Assembly (NCBI RefSeq): GCF_020171365.1
Contig: NZ_JAIUZO010000002.1
Coordinates: 2,264,001 to 2,328,000 of the forward strand
Reading direction: 5' to 3'
Source: Qipengyuania gaetbuli
GTDB taxonomy: Bacteria; Pseudomonadota; Alphaproteobacteria; Sphingomonadales; Sphingomonadaceae
Length of the DNA stretch: 64,000 nt
Position numbers and translations under genes: made by a program
The notes under the pieces: generated by a model
The model's database searches: none
Told to the model about the DNA's origin: nothing
The model's input: the letters and a program-made list of their open reading frames with translations, nothing else
Part shown: positions 1 through 8,914 of the stretch, piece after piece
Position numbering within the stretch: the stretch's first letter is position 1
How the letters are laid out: each line of letters opens with the position of its first letter

Positions 1-51
1 ATCATGGTGGTCACGCTGTCGGCCGCGCTCGTCTTCACTTACGGGTTGTAG
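1..51 (+). CDS. C-terminal end of an unidentified protein (truncated by window edge)
   Basis: Frame 1 is open from the first base to a TAG at 49-51. The 16 visible residues are strongly hydrophobic and look like the end of a C-terminal membrane helix. Too little is present to name the family. It points the same way as the next gene, 120 bp away. Confidence 0.5.
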   Translation: MMVVTLSAALVFTYGL

Positions 52-171
52 GGCTTTCCTACGGCCTGCCGCCGTGCCAGACAGGCGCGGCCAGAGGGGC
101 GATGGTCGGGGGCGGGGAATTTTGCCCCAAGGACCGTGTTCCAAGTGTTCCATGCTGTGGGGGAGAAACCC

Positions 172-1506
172 GTGAAGTCCTACATCCGTCCAACAAGCCT
201 TGCCGCGTTTGCGATTGCCTTTGCGGCCCCTGCCTCGGCGCAGGACCTGCGCGCCTCGCTGGCCGAAGACATGCCCGACCTGATGGAGCTTTACCGCGAC
301 CTCCACGCCAATCCCGAACTCAGCTTCGAGGAGTACAAGACCTCCGCCAAGCTCGCCAAGCGGATGCGCGCGCTCGGCTTCGAAGTGACCGAAGGCGTGG
401 GCAAGACCGGTGTCGTCTCGGTGATGAGGAACGGTGACGGGCCCACGGTCCTGCTGCGCGCCGACATGGACGGGCTGCCGGTGGTCGAACAGACCGGGCT
501 GCCCTTCGCCAGCAAGGTCATGGCGACGCCTGCCAGCGGCGTGACGACGGGCGTGATGCACGCCTGCGGCCACGATACCCACATGACCGGCTTCATCGGG
601 GCCGCCCAGCTGCTCGCCGAACGCAAGGACGAATGGCAGGGCACGCTGGTCATGGTCCTCCAGCCTGCCGAGGAAGCCGGCGGCGGTGCGCGCGCTATGC
701 TGGCCGACGGGCTCTATACCCGTTTCCCCAAGCCCGATTACGCCATCGCCTTCCACGATGCGGCGGCGGACAAGCCTGCCGGCAGCATCGGCATTTCGCC
801 GGGCTATGCGCTGGCCAATGTCGACAGCGTCAACATCACAGTGAAGGGCGTCGGCGGCCACGGCGCCTATCCGCACACCACCAAGGACCCGATCGTGCTC
901 GCCAGCGCCATCGTCATGCGCCTGCAGACGCTGGTCAGCCGCGAACTGTCGCCGCTGGAGCCGGGCGTGGTGACGGTGGGTAGCTTCCTTGCCGGGGCCA
1001 AGCACAATATCATCTCGGACGAGGCGCGCATGCAGCTGACCGTGCGCAGCTATTCCGACGAAAGCCGCAAGCTGCTGCTCGACGGGATCGCCCGTATCGC
1101 CCGCGGCGAGGCGGTGGCGGCAGGCATGCCCGAAAACCTGATGCCGGTGGTCGAGGTGCAGGAAGACTTCACGCCCTCCACCTACAACGATCCCGATTTC
1201 GCCGAACAGCTGCTCGCCAGCTTCGCCGACCGCTTCGGTGCCGACCGCGTCGGCACGCAGCCGCCGGTAATGGGGGGCGAGGATTTCAGCGAATACCGCC
1301 GTGCAGATCCCGACAACATCAAGTCAGTGATCTTCTGGGTCAGCGGTACGCCGGACCACATGCTCAAGGCGCTGAAGGAAGAGGGCAAGCCGCTGCCTTC
1401 GCTGCACTCGCCGTTCTGGGCGCCCGATGCCGAAAAGGTGGTCGCGGCCGGTGCGGAAGCGCTTGCCGGTGCCGCGCTGGAGCTGATGCCGCGGAGCGGG
1501 GGCTGA
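172..1506 (+). CDS. secreted M20-family amidohydrolase / metallopeptidase
   Basis: 444 aa. It probably hydrolyses the amide bond of N-acyl amino acids or small peptides in the periplasm, using a di-metal centre. Residues 1-23 form a signal peptide ending at an Ala-Ser-Ala site. The metal motif HACGHDTH lies at about 130-137 and the catalytic QPAEEAG at about 164-170, both typical of M20D (HipO/IAA-amino-acid hydrolase-like) enzymes. An upstream GTG at 136 would also be in frame, but the GTG at 172 is preferred because a GGGGGAG ribosome site sits just before it and the signal peptide then starts correctly. The substrate cannot be told from sequence. A strong hairpin follows the stop. Confidence 0.85.
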   Translation: MKSYIRPTSLAAFAIAFAAPASAQDLRASLAEDMPDLMELYRDLHANPELSFEEYKTSAKLAKRMRALGFEVTEGVGKTGVVSVMRNGDGPTVLLRADMDGLPVVEQTGLPFASKVMATPASGVTTGVMHACGHDTHMTGFIGAAQLLAERKDEWQGTLVMVLQPAEEAGGGARAMLADGLYTRFPKPDYAIAFHDAAADKPAGSIGISPGYALANVDSVNITVKGVGGHGAYPHTTKDPIVLASAIVMRLQTLVSRELSPLEPGVVTVGSFLAGAKHNIISDEARMQLTVRSYSDESRKLLLDGIARIARGEAVAAGMPENLMPVVEVQEDFTPSTYNDPDFAEQLLASFADRFGADRVGTQPPVMGGEDFSEYRRADPDNIKSVIFWVSGTPDHMLKALKEEGKPLPSLHSPFWAPDAEKVVAAGAEALAGAALELMPRSGG

Positions 1507-1517
1507 GCCAAAAATTT

Positions 1518-1556
1518 ACGGCCGCCGCAGCTTTGGGGGTGCTGCGACGGCCGTTT
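1518..1556. terminator. bidirectional hairpin terminator
   Basis: Fourteen-nt arms starting ACGGCCG (1518-1531) and ending CGGCCGT (1541-1554) form a long stem with one mismatch and a 9-nt loop. A short T run follows on the plus strand and A/T-rich bases on the other side. It separates the convergent M20 gene and the aceA-linked small ORF. Confidence 0.7.
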
Positions 1557-1579
1557 CTCCTCCCCAGGAGAACTGGTAA

Positions 1580-1771
1580 TTAGCTGTCCGAAGGCACGTA
1601 GGTGCCCAGGCGGTGGTGGAGCGCGTTGATCTTGGCGAGCTCCTCCCGGTCATCCGTCGCCCTCGCGTAATGCATCAGGGCGGTCCGCAGCAGGCGGAAG
1701 TCGGCGGTGGAGAACAGGGCGCGTGCGCGGCCCGGTTCGGTCTTCGGGGCTTCGTCGGTCATCGTCGTCAT
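1580..1771 (-). CDS. small conserved-looking protein downstream of isocitrate lyase
   Basis: 63 aa, no family recognised. It is soluble, charged and mostly helical in character, with a central stretch rich in Leu, Ala, Arg and His. It begins 11 nt after the aceA stop and has a strong AGGAG ribosome site, so it is almost certainly co-transcribed with aceA. A second in-frame ATG three codons in is possible. Its position suggests a role linked to isocitrate lyase or the glyoxylate shunt, but nothing in the sequence shows that directly. Confidence 0.65.
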   Translation of the reverse strand: MTTMTDEAPKTEPGRARALFSTADFRLLRTALMHYARATDDREELAKINALHHRLGTYVPSDS

Positions 1772-1782
1772 CCTTCCTCTCC

Positions 1783-3381
1783 TCAGGCAGCTGCGAACTG
1801 GTTCATGGTGTTGTCCTTGCCGCCGGCCTTGAGGGCCGCTTCGCCGGCAAAGTATTCCTTGTGGTCATCGCCGATGTCCGAACCGGCCATGTTCTGGTGC
1901 TTCACGCAGGCGATACCCTGGCGGATTTCCTCGCGCTGGACGTTCTTGACGTAACCGAGCATCGCCTGTTCGCCGAAGTACTCCTTGGCGAGGTTGTCGG
2001 TGCTCAGCGCGGCCGTGTGGTAGGTCGGCAGCGTGATCAGGTGGTGGAAGATTCCGGCACGCTTTGCGGCATCGGCCTGGAAGGTGCGGATCTTCTCGTC
2101 GGCTTCGGCGGCGAGTTCGGTACCGTCGTAGTCGATGCTCATCAGCTTGGCGCGGTCATAACCCGACACGTCCTTGCCTTCCTTCTCCCACGCATCGAAA
2201 ATCTGCTGGCGGAAGTTCAGGGTCCAGTTGAAGCTGGGCGAGTTGTTGTAGACCAGCTTGGCATTCGGGATCACCTCGCGAACACGATCGACCATGCCGG
2301 CGATCTGTTCGACATGCGGCTTCTCGGTCTCGATCCACAGCAGGTCTGCACCGTTCTGGAGAGCGGTGATGCAGTCGAGCACGCAGCGGTCTTCACCCGT
2401 TCCGGCGCGGAACTGGTACAGGTTGCTGGGCAGGCGCTTGGGCGAAAGCAGCTTGCCGTCGCGGCTGATGAAGACCTGGCCATTGGTGATGTTGGCCGGA
2501 TCGACTTCGTCGCAGTCGAGGAAGCTGTTGTACTGGTCGCCAAGGTCGCCCGGTTCGGTCGAATATGCGATCTGCTTGGTGAGGCCCGCGCCGAGCGAAT
2601 CGGTGCGTGCGACGATGATGCCGTCGGGAACGCCCAGTTCGAGGAAGGCGTAGCGGATCGCGCGGATCTTCTGGAGGAAGTCCTCGTGCGGAACGGTAAC
2701 CTTGCCGTCCTGGTGGCCGCACTGCTTTTCGTCCGACACCTGGTTCTCGATCTGGAGCGCGCAGGCTCCAGCCTCGATCATCTTTTTGGCGAGCAGGTAG
2801 GTCGCCTCGGCATTGCCGAAGCCTGCATCGATGTCGGCGATGATCGGCACGACGTGCGTCTGGTGTTCGTCGATTTCGCGCAGCAGGCGGTGCGTGTTGA
2901 CTGCGTCACCGGCTTCCTTGGCCTTGTCGAGTTCGCGGAACAGGCCGCCGAGTTCACGGGCGTCGGCCTGCTTGAGGAAGGTGTAGAGTTCCTCGATCAG
3001 GGCAGGAACGCTCGTCTTCTCGTGCATCGACTGGTCGGGCAGGGGGCCGAATTCGCTGCGCAGGGCGGCGACCATCCACCCCGAAAGGTAGAGGTAACGG
3101 CGCTTGGTGCTGCCGAAATGCTTCTTGATGCTGATCATCTTCTGCTGGGCGATGAAACCGTGCCAGCAGCCGAGCGACTGGGTGTAGTTCGCCGGGTCGC
3201 GATCGTAGGCTTCCATGTCCTCGCGCATGATCTTGGCGGTGTACCGCGCGATGTCGAGGCCGGTGGGGAAGCGGTTCTGCACGGCCATGCGAGCAGCGCT
3301 TGCTGCGTCGATGGCTGCCCAGCTGTCGCCATTCTTGGCGATGGTCTGGCCGAGTTCGGCGATGCGGCTCTGGTAGGTCAT
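1783..3381 (-). CDS. aceA: isocitrate lyase
   Basis: 532 aa. It cleaves isocitrate to glyoxylate and succinate, the first step of the glyoxylate shunt needed for growth on acetate or fatty acids. The catalytic loop appears as KQCGH at residues 219-223, the variant found in the longer (~530 aa) class of isocitrate lyases rather than KKCGH of the E. coli type. The start at 3381 is chosen over the ATG at 3405 because an AGGAG site lies just upstream of it. It is divergent from an ScfR/RamB-type regulator and is followed by a 63-aa ORF in the same transcript. No malate synthase is in the window. Confidence 0.95.
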   Translation of the reverse strand: MTYQSRIAELGQTIAKNGDSWAAIDAASAARMAVQNRFPTGLDIARYTAKIMREDMEAYDRDPANYTQSLGCWHGFIAQQKMISIKKHFGSTKRRYLYLSGWMVAALRSEFGPLPDQSMHEKTSVPALIEELYTFLKQADARELGGLFRELDKAKEAGDAVNTHRLLREIDEHQTHVVPIIADIDAGFGNAEATYLLAKKMIEAGACALQIENQVSDEKQCGHQDGKVTVPHEDFLQKIRAIRYAFLELGVPDGIIVARTDSLGAGLTKQIAYSTEPGDLGDQYNSFLDCDEVDPANITNGQVFISRDGKLLSPKRLPSNLYQFRAGTGEDRCVLDCITALQNGADLLWIETEKPHVEQIAGMVDRVREVIPNAKLVYNNSPSFNWTLNFRQQIFDAWEKEGKDVSGYDRAKLMSIDYDGTELAAEADEKIRTFQADAAKRAGIFHHLITLPTYHTAALSTDNLAKEYFGEQAMLGYVKNVQREEIRQGIACVKHQNMAGSDIGDDHKEYFAGEAALKAGGKDNTMNQFAAA

Positions 3382-3452
3382 GCGAATCTCCTGTCGTCTT
3401 GGCACTGTGGCCTTGAGAGGAAGATGTGCCCTCGGGCGTTTGCATGACAGGG

Positions 3453-3526
3453 AAATTTACAGAATTTGTTGTCTAATTGGCGCGTTCCTGCCAACTATAG
3501 CTGTAAAGATGTAAAGGAATTTACAA
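3453..3526. promoter_or_regulatory. aceA / regulator divergent control region with TTTAC/GTAAA half-sites
   Basis: This AT-rich stretch in an otherwise GC-rich region holds repeated half-sites: AAATTTACA at 3453-3461, GTAAA at 3503-3507 and 3511-3515, and TTTAC at 3520-3524. The last pair forms GTAAAGGAATTTAC (3511-3524), which covers the AGGA ribosome site of the regulator gene. By analogy with RamB/ScfR-type regulators acting on their own divergent promoter, these are plausible operators. That assignment is inference. Confidence 0.5.
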
Positions 3527-3527
3527 T

Positions 3528-4910
3528 ATGGCCGACGAGGCGCTCCTTGCAGGGCCGGCGATACGTCGCCTCAGAAAGCGCGAGAACCTGACCCAGGCAG
3601 CCATGGCGACGCGCCTGTCGATTTCGCCCAGCTACCTCAACCTGATCGAGCGCAACCAGCGCCCGGTCAGCGCGCGCGTCATCATGGCGATGGTCGAACA
3701 GTTCGAATTCGACCCCCGGTCCCTGCGCGAGGACGAGGCAGTGGGCGGTCTCGACGGGCTGATGCGCCGGCTGGCGGACGAACGGTTCGCCGACCTCGCC
3801 ATCGACCGGGACGAGGCGGAGGAGTTCCTTGCGACATCGCCGCAAATCGCTGCGGCCTTCGCGCGCCTCTATGACAAGGCGGGTGCGGGCGCGGACCTGT
3901 TCGATGATCCGCTCGCCGCGTCGCGGCGCGAGATCGAGCGCTGGCGCAACCATTTCGCAGACCTCGACACGGCGGCAGAAGAACTGGCCGACGAAATCCG
4001 CTTGTCACGCGGAGATATCGGGGTCGCCCTTACGGACCGCCTTCGTGAACGGCACCAGCTGTCCGTCCGCATCCTGCCGGCAGAGGTCCTGCCGGACAGG
4101 CTAAGCCGGCTGGACCTCCATGCGCGCCAGATCCAGCTGAACGAAATGCTCAGCCCCGCATCGCGCAATTTCCACCTTGCGACACAGCTGGCCCAGCTCG
4201 AACAGCGCGACGAGATCGACGCCATCGTGCAGGGTTCGCGGCTGGAGGACGATGCGGCGCGGCAGTTGTTCGCCCGGCACCTGACCGGCTACTTCGCCGC
4301 CGCGCTGATCATGCCCTATGGCCGGTTCCTGCGCGCCTGCGAGGCGACCGGATACGATTTACCGGTCCTCCAGCGCCGCTTCGGCGTGACCTTCGAGCAG
4401 CTCGCCCACCGCCTGACGACGCTGCAACGGGTCGGCCAGAGAGGGTTGCCTTTCTTCATGGCGCGCCTCGACCGGGCGGGGCAGTTTTCCAAGGTCTTCG
4501 TCGGTGCCAGCACGGCCCGCTTCCTCGACGGGGAGGTGAGTTGCCCCTTGTGGGCGGCGCATCTGGCTTTCGAACGGGGCGGGGAACTGCAGGTGCAGTT
4601 TATCGCGCTCGACGATGGCGGAGACAGGCAGGGTGGCTGGCTGACCATGGCCAAGAGCCCTGTGGGCAGCGGGGCCAAGGGCGAAGCGCGCTACTCCGTC
4701 GTCCTCGGCATCGAAGCGGTCCTGGCAGGCGACCTGGCACAGGCGCGGGGCGTTTCGCTCCGCCCTGCCGACGCCCAGCCGATCGGACCGGGCTGTGCGC
4801 GCTGCCACCGCGAGAACTGCGCGCAGCGTTCGCTGCCGCCTCGCGGCCGACACCTCAGTTTCGACCGGATGAGCCGCGGGACCACGCCGTTCCAGTTCGG
4901 CGAGCGTTAA
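3528..4910 (+). CDS. ScfR/RamB-family XRE transcriptional regulator (short-chain fatty acyl regulator)
   Basis: 460 aa. An N-terminal helix-turn-helix lies at about residues 8-63 (IRRLRKRENLTQ...YLNLIERN). A middle region resembles the IrrE/ImmA fold but lacks the HExxH metal motif, and a C-terminal DUF2083-type domain ends with clustered cysteines (CARC...C) and the sequence LSFDRMSRG. This architecture matches the RamB/ScfR family, which senses acyl-CoA or related metabolites and controls acetate, propionate and glyoxylate genes. It diverges from aceA, its likely target, and shared half-sites lie between them. Confidence 0.85.
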   Translation: MADEALLAGPAIRRLRKRENLTQAAMATRLSISPSYLNLIERNQRPVSARVIMAMVEQFEFDPRSLREDEAVGGLDGLMRRLADERFADLAIDRDEAEEFLATSPQIAAAFARLYDKAGAGADLFDDPLAASRREIERWRNHFADLDTAAEELADEIRLSRGDIGVALTDRLRERHQLSVRILPAEVLPDRLSRLDLHARQIQLNEMLSPASRNFHLATQLAQLEQRDEIDAIVQGSRLEDDAARQLFARHLTGYFAAALIMPYGRFLRACEATGYDLPVLQRRFGVTFEQLAHRLTTLQRVGQRGLPFFMARLDRAGQFSKVFVGASTARFLDGEVSCPLWAAHLAFERGGELQVQFIALDDGGDRQGGWLTMAKSPVGSGAKGEARYSVVLGIEAVLAGDLAQARGVSLRPADAQPIGPGCARCHRENCAQRSLPPRGRHLSFDRMSRGTTPFQFGER

Positions 4911-4921
4911 CCAGTCACGTG

Positions 4922-4947
4922 GGAACCGCCTGCAAGCGCGCCGCGTT
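4922..4947 (+). promoter_or_regulatory. sigma-EcfG-type general stress promoter
   Basis: GGAAC (4922-4926) is followed after exactly 17 nt by CGTT (4944-4947). This matches the GGAAC-N16/17-CGTT element of alphaproteobacterial EcfG promoters. It lies 40 nt upstream of the ATG of a small membrane protein. Confidence 0.7.
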
Positions 4948-4986
4948 TTCGCCACAATACAAGCAATTGTGGGAAGGCAAGTACCA

Positions 4987-5280
4987 ATGGCAGAAGAACG
5001 TATCACGGAAACGCGTACGCCCGATGGCAATACGCACACCACCCATACCGTCGTGACCGACGAACCGCGCCGCAGCGGTGGTTCGGGCTGGCTGATGGCG
5101 CTCGTCCTGCTGGTCGTCGCAGTCGTGGCGGTCGTTCTCTTCACCCAGATGGGCGGGGCGGAGGTCGCCAAGGACGATGCCATCGCCAATGCCGCCAATG
5201 AAGTAGGCGAAGCAGCCGGCGCCGTAGGCGAAGCTGCGCAGGATGCAGGCGAGGCGGTCGAGGACGCAGTCGACAACTAA
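4987..5280 (+). CDS. small single-pass membrane protein, probably general-stress induced
   Basis: 97 aa. Residues ~1-35 are polar with Thr/His repeats, ~37-54 form one hydrophobic helix, and the C-terminal third is an Ala/Glu/Asp-rich amphipathic repeat of the G-E-A-A type. The ATG at 4987 is preferred to the in-frame start at 4969. No named family is recognised. The EcfG-like promoter directly upstream suggests induction in the general stress response. It could brace or buffer the envelope, but function is unknown. Confidence 0.7.
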   Translation: MAEERITETRTPDGNTHTTHTVVTDEPRRSGGSGWLMALVLLVVAVVAVVLFTQMGGAEVAKDDAIANAANEVGEAAGAVGEAAQDAGEAVEDAVDN

Positions 5281-5300
5281 CCCGGCCCGAAAAACACTCG

Positions 5301-5337
5301 AAACGGCGTCCTGTCACCGCGACAGGGCGCCGTTTTT
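5301..5337 (+). terminator. rho-independent terminator
   Basis: AAACGGCGTCCTGTC pairs with GACAGGGCGCCGTTT around a 5-nt loop and runs into TTTTT. It closes the small membrane protein gene and separates it from the epsB unit. Confidence 0.85.
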
Positions 5338-5420
5338 CATTGGTGTAAAATTTACCGACAGTTCACCATTCCAATGGTAAGGCTGGCCTTAACCAAGCCC
5401 GAGGCCGCCGCAGAACGACG

Positions 5421-6809
5421 ATGTTTCGAATTTTCAAGCATTACATCCCTTACGAGGTGATGCTTCTGTGCGCGCTGGACCTGCTCTTGCTGGTCCTCGC
5501 GGGCGAGGCGGGCTGGCACCTGCGCACTTTCCAGCTGCAGATGGACCCGGGACCGTTTCGCGACCGCTTGCCGGCCGTCATCGGCTTTGCCGTCATCGTT
5601 TGGCTCGCGACCATTGCGGTAGGCACTTACACGCCGATTGCCCTTCGCTCGATGCGCTTTGCGACCGCACGCATGTTCGTGGCGCTGGGGCTTGGCATCT
5701 TCGCGATTTCCTTCGTCAACCTCGTGTTGCCCGGTACGGCGCTGTGGCGCTCCATCCTGCTTTACGCGATGGCGATCGGCCTGGTGCTGCTGGTCGTCAA
5801 CCGGCTGCTGATGTCGCGTATCATCGACAAGGACGCGTTCAGGCGGCGGGTGCTTGTGCTGGGGGCAGGGCCGAGAGCGCAAAAGATCGTCGACCTGTCG
5901 CGCAGGCCCGATGCGGGCTTCAAGGTGCTTGCCTGCCTGTGGATGGGCACCGGCCCGGGCGAAAAGATCGAGGGTGCGCTCGAGCGCGCTTCGGTCGGGG
6001 ACCTCGGCAAATATGTCGCCAGCATCGGGGCGCAGGAAGTCGTCCTCGCCATGCAGGAACGGCGCAATGCGCTGCCCTTGAAGGACCTGCTGCGGGTGAA
6101 GACCAAGGGGGTCGATGTCAGCGACCTGTCCGGTTTCCTCGAACGCGAGACTGGCAGGCTCGACCTCGATACGCTCAACCCGAGCTGGCTCATCTTCTCG
6201 GACGGGTTCACTGCCGGCCAGCGTCTGTCCTCTATTGCCAAGCGCGCCTTCGATGTCGTGGTCAGTCTTGTCCTGCTGGTGATGACCCTGCCGTTGATCC
6301 TCCTCTTCGCGCTGCTCGTGAAGCTGGAGAGCAAGGGGCCAGCGTTCTATCGCCAGCAGCGCGTTGGCCTGTTCGGCCAGAATTTCATGATCCCCAAGCT
6401 GCGTTCCATGCGCCAGGATGCCGAGGCGCACGGCGCGAAATGGGCGGAGAAGGACGACCCCCGCATCACGCGTGTCGGGCGCTTCATCCGCACCGTTCGG
6501 ATCGACGAACTGCCGCAATTGTGGAGCGTGCTGAAGGGCGAAATGAGCTTCGTGGGCCCGCGTCCCGAACGCCCGCAATTCGTTCGCGAGCTCGAGGCCG
6601 AACTGCCCTATTACGCCGAACGCCACATGGTGAAACCGGGCATCACCGGCTGGGCGCAGATCAACTACCCTTATGGCGCGAGCATGGCCGATTCCCGCCG
6701 CAAGCTGGAATACGACCTGTATTACGCCAAGAATTACTCGCCCTTCCTCGACGTGCTGATCCTCCTGCAGACGGCGCGCGTCATCCTCTGGCCGGATGGG
6801 GCCCGCTGA
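5421..6809 (+). CDS. EpsB-type polyprenyl sugar-phosphate transferase (PEP-CTERM/exosortase-associated)
   Basis: 462 aa. It transfers a sugar-1-phosphate to undecaprenyl phosphate at the inner membrane, starting exopolysaccharide assembly. About four N-terminal membrane helices are followed by a nucleotide-binding-like middle region. A further helix at ~274-295 leads into the catalytic bacterial sugar transferase domain, with KLRSMR, DELPQLW (~362) and GPRPERP (~379). The N-terminus matches the subfamily linked to PEP-CTERM systems. It overlaps prsK by one base. Confidence 0.85.
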   Translation: MFRIFKHYIPYEVMLLCALDLLLLVLAGEAGWHLRTFQLQMDPGPFRDRLPAVIGFAVIVWLATIAVGTYTPIALRSMRFATARMFVALGLGIFAISFVNLVLPGTALWRSILLYAMAIGLVLLVVNRLLMSRIIDKDAFRRRVLVLGAGPRAQKIVDLSRRPDAGFKVLACLWMGTGPGEKIEGALERASVGDLGKYVASIGAQEVVLAMQERRNALPLKDLLRVKTKGVDVSDLSGFLERETGRLDLDTLNPSWLIFSDGFTAGQRLSSIAKRAFDVVVSLVLLVMTLPLILLFALLVKLESKGPAFYRQQRVGLFGQNFMIPKLRSMRQDAEAHGAKWAEKDDPRITRVGRFIRTVRIDELPQLWSVLKGEMSFVGPRPERPQFVRELEAELPYYAERHMVKPGITGWAQINYPYGASMADSRRKLEYDLYYAKNYSPFLDVLILLQTARVILWPDGAR

Positions 6810-8914
6810 TGGAATGGGTCGGCAGTCTCGGGTCCGTGCTTTACGCGGTCGGCGCAATGGTTTGCGGCCTTGCCGCACTGTGGGTTGCGCGTTTCGGTGC
6901 AAGCGAAAGGCCGGACCGCTGGGCCGGCGTGGCAGCGCTCGCCCTGACGGCAAACTGGTGCTTTGCGGCGGCCAGCTTCCCGCCCGACCGGTTGGCCGTC
7001 TCGCTGACGGAAGTGGCGCGCAACCTTGCCTGGATTTTCGTCCTCTTCCGCTTGTTCGCGAATGATGGTCGCGACGAAAGCCTGCGCCTTGTGCGACCCG
7101 CGGCAATTGCCTTGGCGCTGGTCGAGACCTTCCAGATCGCCCTGTTGATGCTGGCACGGCGCTATGCTGGCTGGCCCGATGCTAGCCTGATGGTGTTCGA
7201 GACCGCCGCGATCCTGCGCGTCCTCACTGCGGTCGGTGCGCTCGTGCTGATCCATAATCTCTACGTGGGTGCGGCATTGTCCTCGCGCCGCCTGCTGCGC
7301 TGGAATGCCGCGGCGATGGCGGGGATGTGGGCGTTCGCGCTCAACTTCCACACGCTGGCCTATCTCACGGGGGGAGCGCCGCCGGAACTGGTGGCGGTAC
7401 AGGGGCTTGCCGCGGCGATCATCGCGATACCCTTCGCCATCGGCTACAATTCGAATGCGGCGGGCCTCGAGTTCCGGCCCTCGCGTACGCTCGCTTTCCG
7501 TTCGCTCTCGCTGCTGGTGATCGGCGCCTATTTCGCGGTCATGCTGGTGCTGGCGAATTCGCTCGACCTGCTCGAAGGCGACGTGCGTGCCCTGACGCAG
7601 GTCGGCCTGCTTATCGCGGCCGGCGCGCTGGCGCTGATCTGGCTGCCGTCCGACCGGATGCGCGGCTGGATGCGGGTGACCGCGATCAAGCATCTCTTCA
7701 AGCACCGCTACGATTACCGGAGCGAGTGGATGCGCTTCACCAATACCATCGGCCGCACCGGTTTCGACGAGACCAGCCTGCAGGAACGCACGGTGAAGGC
7801 GCTGGCCGACATTACCGACAGTCCCTCGGGCCTGCTTCTCGTTCCTGATGACGACGGCTCGCTGGTGCTGGGAGCTAGCTGGTGCTGGCCGAACGCGGAC
7901 ATCCCGCACCGCGCCATGCCGGTCGAACTGGCCACCATCCTCGAACGCGAAGGCCTGATCATCGATTTCGACGAGGCGCGCAAAGGGGTCGAACACCACG
8001 GAGAGCTCGAATTCCTGCCCGAATGGCTGCGCGAGGAACGGCGCGCCTGGGCTGCCGTGCCGCTGCTGCACTTCGACCGCCTCGTGGGCGTCATCGTGCT
8101 CGCCAGGCCGGCCATCACGCGCGATCTCGACTGGGAGGATTTCGACCTTCTCGGCATCGTCGGACGGCAGCTCGCCAGCTACCTTGCCGAACAGAGCGGA
8201 CAGGTCGCCCTTTCCGAGGCGAGCCGGTTCGACGAGTTCAACCGCCGCATGGCGTTCGTCATGCACGACATAAAGAACCTCTCGAGCCAGATGTCGCTCC
8301 TGATGCGCAATGCAGAACTGCACGCCGACAAGCCCGAATTCCGCAAGGACATGCTCGTGACGCTGCGCAACAGCGCGGACAAGCTCAACCTCCTGCTCGC
8401 GCGGCTGGGACGCTATGGCACGGCCGGTAACCAGGCAGTCGAGCCGCTCGATCTTGCGCAGGTCGCAAGGAAGCTGGTCGACCAGTTTGGCGGGTCCCAC
8501 CCGATCGGCATCGCACGATCGGAACAGGCAGTCGTCGTCGCCCATGCCGAGGGTCTGGAACAGGCGCTCGCCCATCTCGTCCAGAACGCCATCGATGCAA
8601 GCTTCGACGAAACGCCGGTCACGATCGAAGTCTTCAGCGACGGCATCACTGGCCAGATCCACGTGATCGACCAGGGCAAGGGCATGAGCCCGGCCTTCCT
8701 ACGAAACGGCCTGTTCAAACCCTTCGTCAGCTCCAAGGACGGCGGTTTCGGCATCGGCGCCTACGAGGCGCGCGAGACGATCCGCGCCATGCAGGGCCGG
8801 CTCGACGTCGAATCCCGCGAAGGGCTGGGGACCCGTTTCAGCGTCAGCCTGCCGCTGCGCTCCGCACAAGCAATCTACCAAGGGTCCGGCACCCCGACCA
8901 AGGAGACCGTCTGA
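6809..8914 (+). CDS. prsK: PrsK-type membrane sensor histidine kinase
   Basis: 701 aa. Eight to nine hydrophobic helices fill residues 1-~290. A GAF-like sensory domain follows at about 320-470, then a phospho-acceptor region with His486 in MHDIKNLSSQ. A HATPase_c domain ends the protein, with NAIDAS as the N-box and DQGKGM and GGFGIGAY as the G-boxes. The layout is that of PrsK, the kinase of the PEP-CTERM/EPS two-component pair. The ATG overlaps the epsB stop (TGATG) and its own stop overlaps the prsR ATG, so the three are translationally coupled. Confidence 0.88.
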   Translation: MEWVGSLGSVLYAVGAMVCGLAALWVARFGASERPDRWAGVAALALTANWCFAAASFPPDRLAVSLTEVARNLAWIFVLFRLFANDGRDESLRLVRPAAIALALVETFQIALLMLARRYAGWPDASLMVFETAAILRVLTAVGALVLIHNLYVGAALSSRRLLRWNAAAMAGMWAFALNFHTLAYLTGGAPPELVAVQGLAAAIIAIPFAIGYNSNAAGLEFRPSRTLAFRSLSLLVIGAYFAVMLVLANSLDLLEGDVRALTQVGLLIAAGALALIWLPSDRMRGWMRVTAIKHLFKHRYDYRSEWMRFTNTIGRTGFDETSLQERTVKALADITDSPSGLLLVPDDDGSLVLGASWCWPNADIPHRAMPVELATILEREGLIIDFDEARKGVEHHGELEFLPEWLREERRAWAAVPLLHFDRLVGVIVLARPAITRDLDWEDFDLLGIVGRQLASYLAEQSGQVALSEASRFDEFNRRMAFVMHDIKNLSSQMSLLMRNAELHADKPEFRKDMLVTLRNSADKLNLLLARLGRYGTAGNQAVEPLDLAQVARKLVDQFGGSHPIGIARSEQAVVVAHAEGLEQALAHLVQNAIDASFDETPVTIEVFSDGITGQIHVIDQGKGMSPAFLRNGLFKPFVSSKDGGFGIGAYEARETIRAMQGRLDVESREGLGTRFSVSLPLRSAQAIYQGSGTPTKETV

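Noticed and set aside
1723..3447. Long open frame (574 codons) antisense to isocitrate lyase
   Set aside because: It mirrors a well-supported gene, its protein has no recognisable domain, and such frames are common opposite high-GC genes.
5344..5354. GTAAAATTTAC as an additional site for the ScfR-like regulator upstream of epsB
   Set aside because: The half-site spacing (1 nt) differs from that in the aceA region (4 nt), and one short palindrome is expected by chance in an AT-rich gap.
5468..6808. Upstream extension of the prsK frame through epsB
   Set aside because: The frame is open by chance in the epsB shadow; its composition is Arg/Ala/Pro-rich, and the real start is the ATG overlapping the epsB stop.
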